Shown piece after piece: positions 49,145 to 57,051 of a stretch of DNA of 64,000 nt. The position numbers and the translations under genes were made by a program. The stretch is from Mycolicibacterium chlorophenolicum. Its GTDB lineage: Bacteria > Actinomycetota > Actinomycetes > Mycobacteriales > Mycobacteriaceae. The notes beneath the pieces were generated by a model. That model made no database searches. It saw nothing but the letters and a program-made list of their open reading frames with translations, and was not told the origin of the DNA. The stretch spans positions 42,081-106,080 of the forward strand of contig NZ_JYNL01000023.1 in the NCBI RefSeq assembly GCF_001044235.1, in the 5' to 3' direction. Position 1 is the first letter of the stretch, and every line of letters starts with the position of its first letter.

Positions 49145-50257
49145 ATGGAGAAGGGCCTTCGCGACTTCCTGCTGATCTGGTGGCGGCAGCCGTTCGACTT
49201 CGCTTGGACGGCAAGGCATCTGCGCTCGCGGGGGATGCTGCGCATCCACCAGGTCTTCATCGGCGCCTTCTCGCTGCTCTACGGGCTCACCGCGCTGCTG
49301 ACGATGCTGTGGGCGTCCCGCGACGGCGGCGCCGTCACCGGGCAGGCACTGGTGCTGGTGGTCGCGATCAGTTCGGCGGTGCTGGGGCTCATCTGGATCG
49401 TCGGCCCGTTCCCGACGAAACGGCAGTCGGCGGCCTTCGCGGTCTACGCCGACTTCGCGGTGCTCGCTGTGATCGCCTGCTATCAGGACGCCTTCACCGC
49501 GATGCCCGGGCTGGCGCTGCTGGCGGCCAACGGGATCTACATCGTGGTGGCCCACGGCCCGCGCGCGCTGGCGCTGCATCTGGTGTTCACGGTGGCGGCG
49601 TTCGGGTGGCTGTACGCGCTGGCTCTCGCCCAGGACACCGCCGAGCCGAGCGTGGTCACGGTGCGCCTGCTGGTGCTGCTGCCGACGGTGGTGGGCGTTC
49701 CGGTGATCGTGCAGTCCTACCTGCTGGCGCTGCGGATGGGAGCGGTCGACGCGCTCTACGACCCGCTGACCCGGCTGCTCAACCGGCGCGGACTGGACGA
49801 CGAGGTCACCGGTCTGGTGCCGGCAGGCGGCGCGCACCTCGGGGTGCTGGCGGTCGACATCGACAAGTTCAAGGCCGTCAACGACGGCCACGGCCACGAC
49901 GCGGGGGACCGGGTGCTGGTGTCGGTCGCCAACGCCGCGCGCGACGCGGTGACGTCACTGCGGGTGCGCTCGGTGATCGCCCGCACCGGCGGCGAGGAGT
50001 TCGTCCTCGTCGTCGACGCCGGCCCCCGCACGGTGCGGGAGGTGGCCGACCGGTTGCACCAGGCGGTGACCCGCTGTGACGCCACGGTGGTGCCGACGGT
50101 CAGCGTCGGCGTCGCGACGGCGTGGACGTCCGACCGGGAGCTGCCGGCGGCGATCCGGGCCCTCATCGAGCGCGCCGACGCGGCGATGTACCGCGCCAAG
50201 GGCGTCGGCGGCAACTGCACGTTCAGCGCAGATGACGCAGTTCCCGCCGGGGAGTGA
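49145..50257 (+). CDS. Membrane diguanylate cyclase (GGDEF domain)
   Basis: A 370-residue protein. About six hydrophobic helices (residues 35-205) form an uncharacterised sensor. The GGDEF domain follows (about 215-360), with LYDPLTRLLNRRGL, VDIDKFKAVNDGHGHDAGD and the active-site IARTGGEEFVLVVD. It should make cyclic-di-GMP from two GTP. The inhibitory RxxD site normally five residues before GGEEF reads RVRS here, so product feedback is probably absent. No EAL phosphodiesterase is adjacent. It lies in a plus-strand run after the thioesterase gene. Confidence 0.9.
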   Translation: MEKGLRDFLLIWWRQPFDFAWTARHLRSRGMLRIHQVFIGAFSLLYGLTALLTMLWASRDGGAVTGQALVLVVAISSAVLGLIWIVGPFPTKRQSAAFAVYADFAVLAVIACYQDAFTAMPGLALLAANGIYIVVAHGPRALALHLVFTVAAFGWLYALALAQDTAEPSVVTVRLLVLLPTVVGVPVIVQSYLLALRMGAVDALYDPLTRLLNRRGLDDEVTGLVPAGGAHLGVLAVDIDKFKAVNDGHGHDAGDRVLVSVANAARDAVTSLRVRSVIARTGGEEFVLVVDAGPRTVREVADRLHQAVTRCDATVVPTVSVGVATAWTSDRELPAAIRALIERADAAMYRAKGVGGNCTFSADDAVPAGE

Positions 50258-50279
50258 GCGGGCGTGCCACGATGACCCG

Positions 50280-50951
50280 GTGACGCACTCCACCGGCCGC
50301 CCGCTGCGCAGCCTCTCGACGCCGCGTGCCGCCGCGCTGGCCGGGGTGCTGTTCGCGCTGCTGTTCGGCACCGTGCTGGTGGTGCTGCGCACGTCGCTGC
50401 CCGAGGGCGCGCAGCTCGGGTCGCAGTGGGTCGACGGCACGAGTGCGCGGTTGAAGCTGGCGATCGTGCTGATGCCGTTCTCGGGCATCGCGTTCCTGTG
50501 GTTCATCGGGGTGCTGCGCGACGGCCTGGGCCGGCTGGAGGACAAGTTCTTCACCACGGTGTTCATCGGCAGCGGGCTGCTGTTCCTGGCGATGATCTTC
50601 ACCTCGACCGCGGTGGGGGCGGGTCTGCTGGCGAGCAAGCAGTTCGTCGCCGAGGCCGGGGCACGCACCGAGGTGGCCGCGTTCGGCCAGGGTCTGCTGG
50701 TGGCGCTGGCCAACACCTATGCGCTGCGGATGGCCGCGGTGTTCATGATGTCGCTGGCCACGATCTGGCTGCGGACCCGGCTGATGCCGCGCTGGTTGGT
50801 GGTGGTGACCTACCTGGTCGCGGTCGCCGTGCTGGTCGCCAGCGACGTCAGCCCGTGGACCACCGTCGCCTTCCCGGTGTGGGTGCTGCTGGTCAGCCTG
50901 CTGCTGCTGTTCACTCCTGCAGCGTCAACGCACTTGCCGGACAGAGCTTGA
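50280..50951 (+). CDS. Multi-pass membrane protein of unknown function
   Basis: A 223-residue protein from GTG 50280 with five or six hydrophobic helices (AAALAGVLFALLFGTVLVVL, LAIVLMPFSGIAFLWFIGVL, TVFIGSGLLFLAMIFTSTAVG, YALRMAAVFMMSLATIWLR, WLVVVTYLVAVAVLVASD, WVLLVSLLLLFTP). Charged loops contain RDGLGRLEDKFF, a conserved pattern I recall in actinobacterial membrane proteins without a named function. It begins 22 bases after the GGDEF gene and may be co-transcribed. Its last 41 bases overlap the convergent ferredoxin gene. Confidence 0.75.
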   Translation: MTHSTGRPLRSLSTPRAAALAGVLFALLFGTVLVVLRTSLPEGAQLGSQWVDGTSARLKLAIVLMPFSGIAFLWFIGVLRDGLGRLEDKFFTTVFIGSGLLFLAMIFTSTAVGAGLLASKQFVAEAGARTEVAAFGQGLLVALANTYALRMAAVFMMSLATIWLRTRLMPRWLVVVTYLVAVAVLVASDVSPWTTVAFPVWVLLVSLLLLFTPAASTHLPDRA

Positions 50952-51105
50952 CGGCTTCGCGGGCGTGGTCGGCGGCCTCCCCGGTGACCTCTTCGGCGAG
51001 GACCACCACGATGCCGTCGTCGTCCTGATCGAAGACCTCGGACGCCACCATCACGCAGTTGCCGGCCTGGATGCACAGCTCACGGTCGGCCGAAACCTTG
51101 CTCAC
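50911..51105 (-). CDS. 3Fe-4S ferredoxin, P450 partner
   Basis: A 64-residue acidic ferredoxin. Cluster cysteines are Cys11, Cys17 and Cys55 (C-x5-C and CPASA), and the position that would hold a fourth ligand is not Cys, as in P450-associated [3Fe-4S] ferredoxins. The GTG at 51105 overlaps the P450 stop as GTGA, so it is translationally coupled; GTG 51108 is possible. It carries electrons from a reductase encoded elsewhere to the P450. This gene is often missed because of its size. Confidence 0.92.
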   Translation of the reverse strand: MSKVSADRELCIQAGNCVMVASEVFDQDDDGIVVVLAEEVTGEAADHAREAVKLCPASALTLQE

Positions 51106-52331
51106 CACAACACCTCCAACGACTTCAGACCGTAGATGAAATGGAACGACCGGAACTCCACGTCGGCGAAATCCTCGGCGGGCGCCAGGTTCGGGAACCG
51201 CCGCAGCAGCGCCGGGAACGCGATCTGCATCTCCATCCGGGCCAGCGGGGCGCCGAGGCAGTGATGCACGCCGTGGCCGAACGCGAGGTGGCCGGGCGCA
51301 CCCCGCGCGATGTCGAGCGTCTCCGGTGCGTCGATGAACGCCGGATCGCGGTTGCCCGCGGGCAGTGACGCGAACACCAGTCGGCCCGCGGGGATCTCGA
51401 CGCCGGCGATCTCGACGTCGGTGGTGGTGATGCGCGGGATCGAGGTCTGCACGATCGACAGGTAGCGCAGCAGTTCCTCGATCGCCGGGGCGACCGCGGC
51501 CGGGTCGTCGCGGACCGCGGCCAGCTGCTCGGGGTGGCGCAGCAGCGCCAGCGTGCCCAGCGCGAGCATGTTCGACGTGGTCTCGTGGCCGGCGAGCAGC
51601 AGCAGCCCGGCGACGCCGATCAGCTCGTCGTCGGTGAGCTCGTCGCCGTGGTCGCGCACCAGCATGCCGAGGATGTCCTCGCCGGGCTCGGCGCGGGCGC
51701 GGGTGACCAGCGACGCCATGTAGGCCCGGCCTTCCTGCTGCAGCTCGAGCCGTTCCGGTATCGGGATCGACAGGTCGAGCTGACGGCCGCTGCGGCGCTG
51801 GAAGTCGTCGCGGTCGGCGTAGGGCACGCCCAGCAGCTCGCAGATCACCAGCGACGGGATCGGCAGCGCGAAGTGTTCGACCAGGTCGGCCGGCGGGCCC
51901 GCGGCGGCGATCGCGTCGAGCTGGGCGTCGACGATCTCGACGATGCGGGGCTGCAGCCGCTTGATGCGCCGGATCGTGAACTCCGGGGTGAGCATGCGCC
52001 GAAGGCGTTGGTGCTCCGGCGGATCCAGGCCGAGCAGGTTCCCGGCCCGGTTGCGGGCCGCCTCCTGCTCGTCGATCGGCGGGGCACCGGGGACGACGAA
52101 CCCGGGCGGCCGGCCGTTGGAGAACCGCGCGTGGTCCGACAGCACGGTCTTGACGTCGTCGTAGCGGGTGACGAGGAAGACCTTCATGCCGAACGCGTTG
52201 GTCACGCTCTGCACGCCGGCGCTGTCGCGGATCTCGCGCAGCGCCGGCGTCGGGTCGAGTCCGTCGCGGCGCATGTGCAGCGGGGGCAGCCCGGGCTCCG
52301 GTTCGGCGCGGGTGTCGGCCTGACTCATCAC
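51102..52331 (-). CDS. Cytochrome P450
   Basis: A 409-residue soluble P450. The I-helix oxygen-binding motif is AGLLLLAGHETTSNMLAL, the ExxR motif is AIEELLRYLS, and the haem ligand cysteine is in LAFGHGVHHCLGAPLARME. N-terminal segments such as VTRYDDVKTVLSDHARFSN place it among actinobacterial class I P450s. It hydroxylates an unknown substrate using the adjacent ferredoxin. It lies 26 bases after the MMPL gene on the same strand, so transporter, P450 and ferredoxin likely form one operon under the MarR regulator upstream. Confidence 0.93.
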   Translation of the reverse strand: MMSQADTRAEPEPGLPPLHMRRDGLDPTPALREIRDSAGVQSVTNAFGMKVFLVTRYDDVKTVLSDHARFSNGRPPGFVVPGAPPIDEQEAARNRAGNLLGLDPPEHQRLRRMLTPEFTIRRIKRLQPRIVEIVDAQLDAIAAAGPPADLVEHFALPIPSLVICELLGVPYADRDDFQRRSGRQLDLSIPIPERLELQQEGRAYMASLVTRARAEPGEDILGMLVRDHGDELTDDELIGVAGLLLLAGHETTSNMLALGTLALLRHPEQLAAVRDDPAAVAPAIEELLRYLSIVQTSIPRITTTDVEIAGVEIPAGRLVFASLPAGNRDPAFIDAPETLDIARGAPGHLAFGHGVHHCLGAPLARMEMQIAFPALLRRFPNLAPAEDFADVEFRSFHFIYGLKSLEVLW

Positions 52332-52357
52332 ACGACGCTACCGGCCCGGCGGCGCAG

Positions 52358-54442
52358 CTACGGGTGCGCCGCCGCCCCGGCGCGGTGTCGTCCGCCGGCC
52401 CCGGCGGCGTCGGGTCCGTCGTCGGCGTCCTGCAGCGCAGGCCACCAGATCTTGGGACCGATCAGCGTGAACAGCGCCGGGATCACCACGGTGCGCACCA
52501 CGAAGGTGTCCAGCAAAATGCCGAGGCCGACGATGATGCCGACCTGGGTCAGCGCGATCAACGGGAGCACGCCGAGCACGCAGAACACCGCGGCCAGCAC
52601 GATGCCCGCGCTGGTGATCACCGCACCGGTCGCCGACACCGCCCGCACGATGCCGTCGCGGGTGCCGTGCTCCGGCGTCTCCTCCCGTGCCCGGGTCACC
52701 AGGAAGATCGTGTAGTCGACGCCGAGGGCGACCAGGAACAGCAGCGCGAACAGCGGAACGCTGTTGTCCAGGGCGGGGAACCCGAACAGGTGCACGCTCG
52801 CCCAGCCGCCGAGCCCGAGCGCGGCGAGTGCGCTGAGCACCGTGACCGCGACTAGGACCAGTGGTGCCAGCGCGGAGCGCAACAGGACGAACAGCACCAG
52901 CAGCACCACCGCGAGGATCGCGGGCACCACCACCGCGCGGTCGTGGCCGGCGGCCCCGGCGGCGTCGCGGGCCTTGGCGTCCGATCCGCCCACCAGGCCG
53001 GCGGGGTCGGCGCCGTGCACCGCGTCGCGCAGCGCGTCGATCGTGTCGAACGCCTCGTCGGTTGCGGGTGCTGCCGCGAGCACCACCGACCACTGGGTCA
53101 GGCCCTGCGGTGAGGTGCCCGCCGGGGTGGCGGAGACGACGCCGGGGGTGGCGGTGATCGCGCGCTGCACCTCGGCGGCGCGGTCGGTGGAGGCGATCAC
53201 CAGGGTGGGATCGGTCAGGCCGCTGGGGAAGTGGTCGGCCAGTGTGTCGAAACCGCTGACGGACTCGGCCTGCACGCGGAACTGTTCGGTCTGGGACAGG
53301 CCGATCGGGGTGCGCAGCAGCCCGGTGCACAGCAGCGCCAGCGCGCCGATCGCGACGACGGACACCAGCGCGGGCCGGCGCGCCACGCCGTCGGCGACCC
53401 GGTGCCACGCCCCGCCTTCGGTGAGCGCGCTCGCGCCGACGCGGGGGATGAACGGCCAGAACAACTTCCGGCCGAACAGATCGAGGAACGGCGGCAGTAC
53501 CAGCAGCACGAACACCGCGGCGACCACCAGGCCGGACGCCGCCTGCACCCCGAGGCTGCGGGTGCTCGGGGACGTCGCGAACAGCAGCGTCAGCAGGGCC
53601 AGCACCACGGTCGCGTTGCTCGCGATGATCGCCGGGCCGGCCCGGCGGACCGCGGTGCGCAGCGCGTCGTGGTGGGACTCGTTGCGGCCCAGCTCTTCTC
53701 GATAGCGGGAGATCAACAGCAGCGCGTAGTTGGTGCCCGCGCCGAACACGAGCACGCTGGTGATGCCCGTCGTCGACCCGTCGGGTGACATACCGAGCCC
53801 TTCGGCGACGGCGCTGCCGACCACGCCGCCGACCCGGTCGGCGAACGCGATGACGAGCAGCGGCACCAGCCACAGCACCGGTGAGCGGTAGGTGACGATC
53901 AGCAGCAGCGCGACCACCGCCGCGGTGACGGCCAGCAGCGTGAAGTTGGCTCCGGAGAACGAGTCGGCGATGTCGGCGCCGAACGCCGGTCCGCCGGTGA
54001 CCTCGGCCTTCAGATCGGCCGGCAGGCCGTCGGTGGCCGCCCCGCGCAGCGCTTTGACCTCGTCGGTGAGCGCGAAGCCGGACAGGCCGGAGTTCAGCGG
54101 CACCACGGCGATGGCGGCCTGCCCGTCCTCGGAGACCTGCACGGGCGGTCCGGCGCTGCCGGCACCCGCGGCGGTGAGCATTCGCTGGCGCGCCTGGTCG
54201 GCCGCGTCCCGGTCGGCCGGGGACAGGGCGGCGCCGTCGTCGCGGGTCAGCACGAGCAGGACGGGCGCCTGGTCGCCGCCGGGGAATTCGGCGCGGACGG
54301 CGTCGGCGCGGGCCGATTCGGCAGCGGTGGGCACAGGCACGGGGGACTGATCGCCGGAGTCGCCGCCGCCGAGGAGGCCCATCAGCGCACCGGACGCGAC
54401 GATGACGACGAGAGCGATCAGCCAGGAAAGTCGTCGGCTCAT
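52358..54442 (-). CDS. MMPL-family RND transporter
   Basis: A 694-residue transporter with two repeats of six membrane helices. The proton-relay region of the second repeat reads VALGVDYTIFLVTRAREE; the corresponding site in the first repeat is GAGTNYALLLISRYREEL, with Asn where many members have Asp. Two large periplasmic loops follow helices 1 and 7. The C terminus is a short polar tail. MMPL proteins export lipids, siderophores or drugs. ATG 54442 is used; GTG 54448 is possible. It is divergent from a MarR gene that likely represses it, an arrangement like MarR-controlled MmpL exporters in mycobacteria. Confidence 0.9.
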   Translation of the reverse strand: MSRRLSWLIALVVIVASGALMGLLGGGDSGDQSPVPVPTAAESARADAVRAEFPGGDQAPVLLVLTRDDGAALSPADRDAADQARQRMLTAAGAGSAGPPVQVSEDGQAAIAVVPLNSGLSGFALTDEVKALRGAATDGLPADLKAEVTGGPAFGADIADSFSGANFTLLAVTAAVVALLLIVTYRSPVLWLVPLLVIAFADRVGGVVGSAVAEGLGMSPDGSTTGITSVLVFGAGTNYALLLISRYREELGRNESHHDALRTAVRRAGPAIIASNATVVLALLTLLFATSPSTRSLGVQAASGLVVAAVFVLLVLPPFLDLFGRKLFWPFIPRVGASALTEGGAWHRVADGVARRPALVSVVAIGALALLCTGLLRTPIGLSQTEQFRVQAESVSGFDTLADHFPSGLTDPTLVIASTDRAAEVQRAITATPGVVSATPAGTSPQGLTQWSVVLAAAPATDEAFDTIDALRDAVHGADPAGLVGGSDAKARDAAGAAGHDRAVVVPAILAVVLLVLFVLLRSALAPLVLVAVTVLSALAALGLGGWASVHLFGFPALDNSVPLFALLFLVALGVDYTIFLVTRAREETPEHGTRDGIVRAVSATGAVITSAGIVLAAVFCVLGVLPLIALTQVGIIVGLGILLDTFVVRTVVIPALFTLIGPKIWWPALQDADDGPDAAGAGGRHRAGAAAHP

Positions 54443-54460
54443 GCCCACGAATATTTCAGA

Positions 54461-54473
54461 TAATTAACAATTA
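54461..54473. promoter_or_regulatory. MarR operator candidate
   Basis: TAATT-AAC-AATTA, a perfect inverted repeat inside a longer imperfect one (54459-54476), in the 36 bases between the divergent MMPL and marR start codons. It is strikingly AT-rich in this genome and covers the likely -10 regions. Confidence 0.7.
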
Positions 54474-54478
54474 ATCAA

Positions 54479-55015
54479 ATGAACTTTCGGGCTATGGTGG
54501 GGACCGTGCAGGATCCCGACCGCCCGGCGCTGGAGGCGCTGATCGCCGCCGACGTGCGGGCGCTCACCGCCCAGTCCGATCAGATCGGTCACGATTTCGC
54601 CGGACGCCACGCGATGACGGCCAACGACTTCCGCGCGCTGCTGCACATCACGGTCGCCGAGACCACCGGCGAGCCGCTGGCGGCCGGCGAGCTGCGCACC
54701 CGGATGGGGATGTCCGGCGCCGCGATCACCTACCTGGTCGAGCGGATGATCACCTCCGGTCACCTGCTGCGCGAGCCCGACCCGGCCGACCGGCGCAAGG
54801 TGAAACTGCGCGTCGCCGAGCACGGCATGCAGGTGGCCCGCGAGTTCTTCACCCCGCTGGCCGAACACCTCCGCGAGGCGCTGGCGGAGCTTCCCGACGA
54901 CGATCTGCGGGCCGCGCACCGGGTGTTCGGCGCCGTCGTCGACGCGATGGGGGCGTTTCGCGACGATCTCGCGGGCGATCCGGCCGGTGGTTCTGGCAGG
55001 CTGGAGGCTCGATGA
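54479..55015 (+). CDS. MarR-family transcriptional regulator
   Basis: A 178-residue regulator. The winged helix covers about residues 40-105: FRALLHITVAETTGEPLAAGELRTRMGMSGAAITYLVERMI, then the wing REPDPADRRKVKLRVAEHG. ATG 54479 gives the longest form; ATG 54494 or GTG 54506 are alternatives, the first being close to the operator. It is divergent from the MMPL-P450-ferredoxin operon, its probable target. It overlaps the purT-like gene by four bases, so it also leads a plus-strand run. Confidence 0.88.
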   Translation: MNFRAMVGTVQDPDRPALEALIAADVRALTAQSDQIGHDFAGRHAMTANDFRALLHITVAETTGEPLAAGELRTRMGMSGAAITYLVERMITSGHLLREPDPADRRKVKLRVAEHGMQVAREFFTPLAEHLREALAELPDDDLRAAHRVFGAVVDAMGAFRDDLAGDPAGGSGRLEAR

Positions 55016-56178
55016 GTGAGACGGGTGAGGGTGAGACGACGGCGGCCGAGCCGACTTCGGTGCTGCTGCTGAGCGGCGGCGAACGGACGCGGGAGCTCGC
55101 GCCGGCGTTCGAGCGGCTGGGTGCGCGGGTGACGGTCTCCGACGACATGGCGGCGATGACCGACGCCGACGCGCTGACCGGCCTCATCGACGCGACCGGC
55201 CCCCGGTTCGTGGTGGCCGATGCGGGCGGCGTGGCGACCGACGCGCTGCTCGCCGCCGCGGAGCGCGAGGACGTCGACGTGTTCCCCACCCCGCGCGCGC
55301 TGCGGTTGTCCGTCGACGGTGAGGGGCTGCGACGGCTGGCCGCCGACGAGCTCGGCCTGCCGACGGCGCCGTTCTGGTTCGCCGGCTCGGTCGAGGAACT
55401 CACCGCGGTCGCCCAGCACGCCGGTTTCCCGCTGCTGGTGAAACCGGTCGCCGCGGTCCCGGGTGAGGGAGAGTCGGTGGTGCTGCGCTCCGACGACGTC
55501 GAGCCTGCGTGGCGGCGCGCGGTCGCGGGCGGCCGGCTCAGCCTGCACCGCGTCCTGGCCGAGACGGTGGTCGAGGTCGACGTCGAGGTGACGCTGCTGA
55601 CCGTGCGCACCACCGGTCCCGCCGGTCCGACCGTGCACTTCTGCGAACCGATCGGCCATCACCGGCCCGCCCCCGGCACGCTGGAATCCTGGCAGCCGCA
55701 TGCTCTTTCGCCGGCGGCCCTGGACGCGGCGAAGTCGATCGCGGCGCGGATCGTCAACTCGCTGGGCGGGCGCGGTGTGTTCGCGGTCGAGCTGCTGGTG
55801 CGCGGCGACGAGGTCTACTTCACCGATGTCCGGCCGCGGCCGCAGGACAGCGCGCTGGTGACGCTGCGCTCGCAGCGGCTGTCGGCCTTCGAGCTGCACG
55901 CCCGGGCCATCCTCGGCCTGCCGGTCGACACGATCATGATCTCCCCGGGCGCGATGGAGATCGTCGACGTCGACGTCGACGCCGATCCCGATGTCGGCGA
56001 CGCCACGCTGCGCGCCGTGCTGGCCGACGCGCTGGCGGTCGCCGAGAGCGACGTCCGGCTGTTCCCGGCGGGCGAGGGGCGCGGCCGGCGGACGCTGTCC
56101 ACCGCCACGGCCCCGGATCCGATCGTGGCCCGCGACCGCGCCCGCCGGGTGGCGTCCGCGCTGCGCAGGTTGTCGTGA
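55012..56178 (+). CDS. purT: PurT-like ATP-grasp protein (formate-dependent GAR transformylase family, divergent)
   Basis: A 388-residue ATP-grasp protein in the PurT position before rhodanese and metZ, as in M. tuberculosis. The C-terminal part is well conserved: VFAVELLVRGDEVYFTDVRPRPQD (Glu260, Asp272, Asp279) and FELHARAILGLPVD. But the N-terminal substrate region is altered: GSGELG of E. coli PurT reads SGGERT (21-26), EIEAIATD reads DAGGVATD (70-77), and the ATP loop SSGKG reads PGEGE (150-154). PurT makes formyl-GAR from formate, ATP and GAR. These changes question whether this copy still does so. It overlaps both neighbours by four bases. Confidence 0.75.
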   Translation: MSETGEGETTAAEPTSVLLLSGGERTRELAPAFERLGARVTVSDDMAAMTDADALTGLIDATGPRFVVADAGGVATDALLAAAEREDVDVFPTPRALRLSVDGEGLRRLAADELGLPTAPFWFAGSVEELTAVAQHAGFPLLVKPVAAVPGEGESVVLRSDDVEPAWRRAVAGGRLSLHRVLAETVVEVDVEVTLLTVRTTGPAGPTVHFCEPIGHHRPAPGTLESWQPHALSPAALDAAKSIAARIVNSLGGRGVFAVELLVRGDEVYFTDVRPRPQDSALVTLRSQRLSAFELHARAILGLPVDTIMISPGAMEIVDVDVDADPDVGDATLRAVLADALAVAESDVRLFPAGEGRGRRTLSTATAPDPIVARDRARRVASALRRLS

Positions 56179-56618
56179 CCGAACCCGACGACACGTCCAC
56201 CGGCTCGACCGCGACGCCGTTTCTGGGTGCACTGGCAATCATTGTGGCCATCGTGATCGCAATCTGGCTGTTCAACGTGTTCTCCCACGACGAGCTCACC
56301 GACTCCCAGCAGATCGGCCGGGCCGCGGCCGGCCAGAACGACGCGCTGCAGCGCGGCGACTTCGCGGATTTCCGGTCGTTCACCTGCGCGGCCGAGGCTG
56401 GTGACGAATCGAAAGTGACTGCGGCCCATCGTGACTCGGTGGCCAAGCGGGGTGAGCGGTTCGTCGACGGCGTCTTCGACGTGGCCGTCGACGGGGACCG
56501 GGCGACCGCCTCCGTCACCTACCACTTCGACAAGGATCCGGACGCGAAGCAGACCGTCGAGGCGACCTTCCTCAAGGAGGCCGGGGCCTGGAAGGTCTGT
56601 TCGACCGGTCCCAGCTAG
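56175..56618 (+). CDS. Small single-pass membrane protein with Rv0361-type extracytoplasmic domain
   Basis: A 147-residue protein starting at GTG 56175, overlapping the purT-like stop as GTGA. A short N-terminal tail (TEPDDTSTGSTAT) precedes one helix (FLGALAIIVAIVIAIWLFNVF), then a compact extracytoplasmic domain of about 105 residues with two cysteines (FRSFTCAAEAGD, WKVCSTGPS). This domain resembles that of the gene at 41913 (DTTRSITCG and WKICQ), so the two are probably paralogous modules. Function unknown. It is inside the purT-metZ run. Confidence 0.75.
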   Translation: MTEPDDTSTGSTATPFLGALAIIVAIVIAIWLFNVFSHDELTDSQQIGRAAAGQNDALQRGDFADFRSFTCAAEAGDESKVTAAHRDSVAKRGERFVDGVFDVAVDGDRATASVTYHFDKDPDAKQTVEATFLKEAGAWKVCSTGPS

Positions 56619-56637
56619 CTGTGGGACACTCACGACC

Positions 56638-57051
56638 GTGAGCTACGCCGGAGACATCACGCCTGAGGAGGCCTGGAAGCTGCTGAGCGAGAACCCCGAT
56701 GCGATGCTGGTGGACTGTCGCACCGACGCCGAATGGCGCTTCGTCGGCGTGCCCGACCTGACGTCGCTGCGCCGCGACACGGTGTTCATCGAGTGGAACC
56801 GCACGGACGGCTCCCGCAACACCGGCTTCGTCGACGACCTGCTGGCCGCCGGGATCACCCCGGGTGACCGGCCGGTGGCGTTCCTGTGCCGGTCCGGCAA
56901 CCGGTCGATCGGCGCCGCCGAGGCGGCCACCGAGGCGGGCATCGGCCCGTCCTACAACATCCTCGACGGCTTCGAGGGCAACCTCGACGAGCACAAGCAT
57001 CGCGGCGGCACCGGGTGGAAAGCCGTCGGCCTGCCCTGGACGCAGTCATGA
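56638..57051 (+). CDS. Rhodanese-like sulfurtransferase (Rv0390-type)
   Basis: A 137-residue single rhodanese domain starting at GTG 56638. The active-site loop is FLCRSGNRSIGAA with the catalytic Cys; LVDCRTDAEWRFVGVPDL is the N-terminal motif. It transfers sulfane sulfur to a thiophilic acceptor. The stop overlaps the metZ ATG, and this pairing with O-succinylhomoserine sulfhydrylase is conserved in mycobacteria, suggesting that it supplies or traffics sulfide for homocysteine synthesis. Confidence 0.9.
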   Translation: MSYAGDITPEEAWKLLSENPDAMLVDCRTDAEWRFVGVPDLTSLRRDTVFIEWNRTDGSRNTGFVDDLLAAGITPGDRPVAFLCRSGNRSIGAAEAATEAGIGPSYNILDGFEGNLDEHKHRGGTGWKAVGLPWTQS

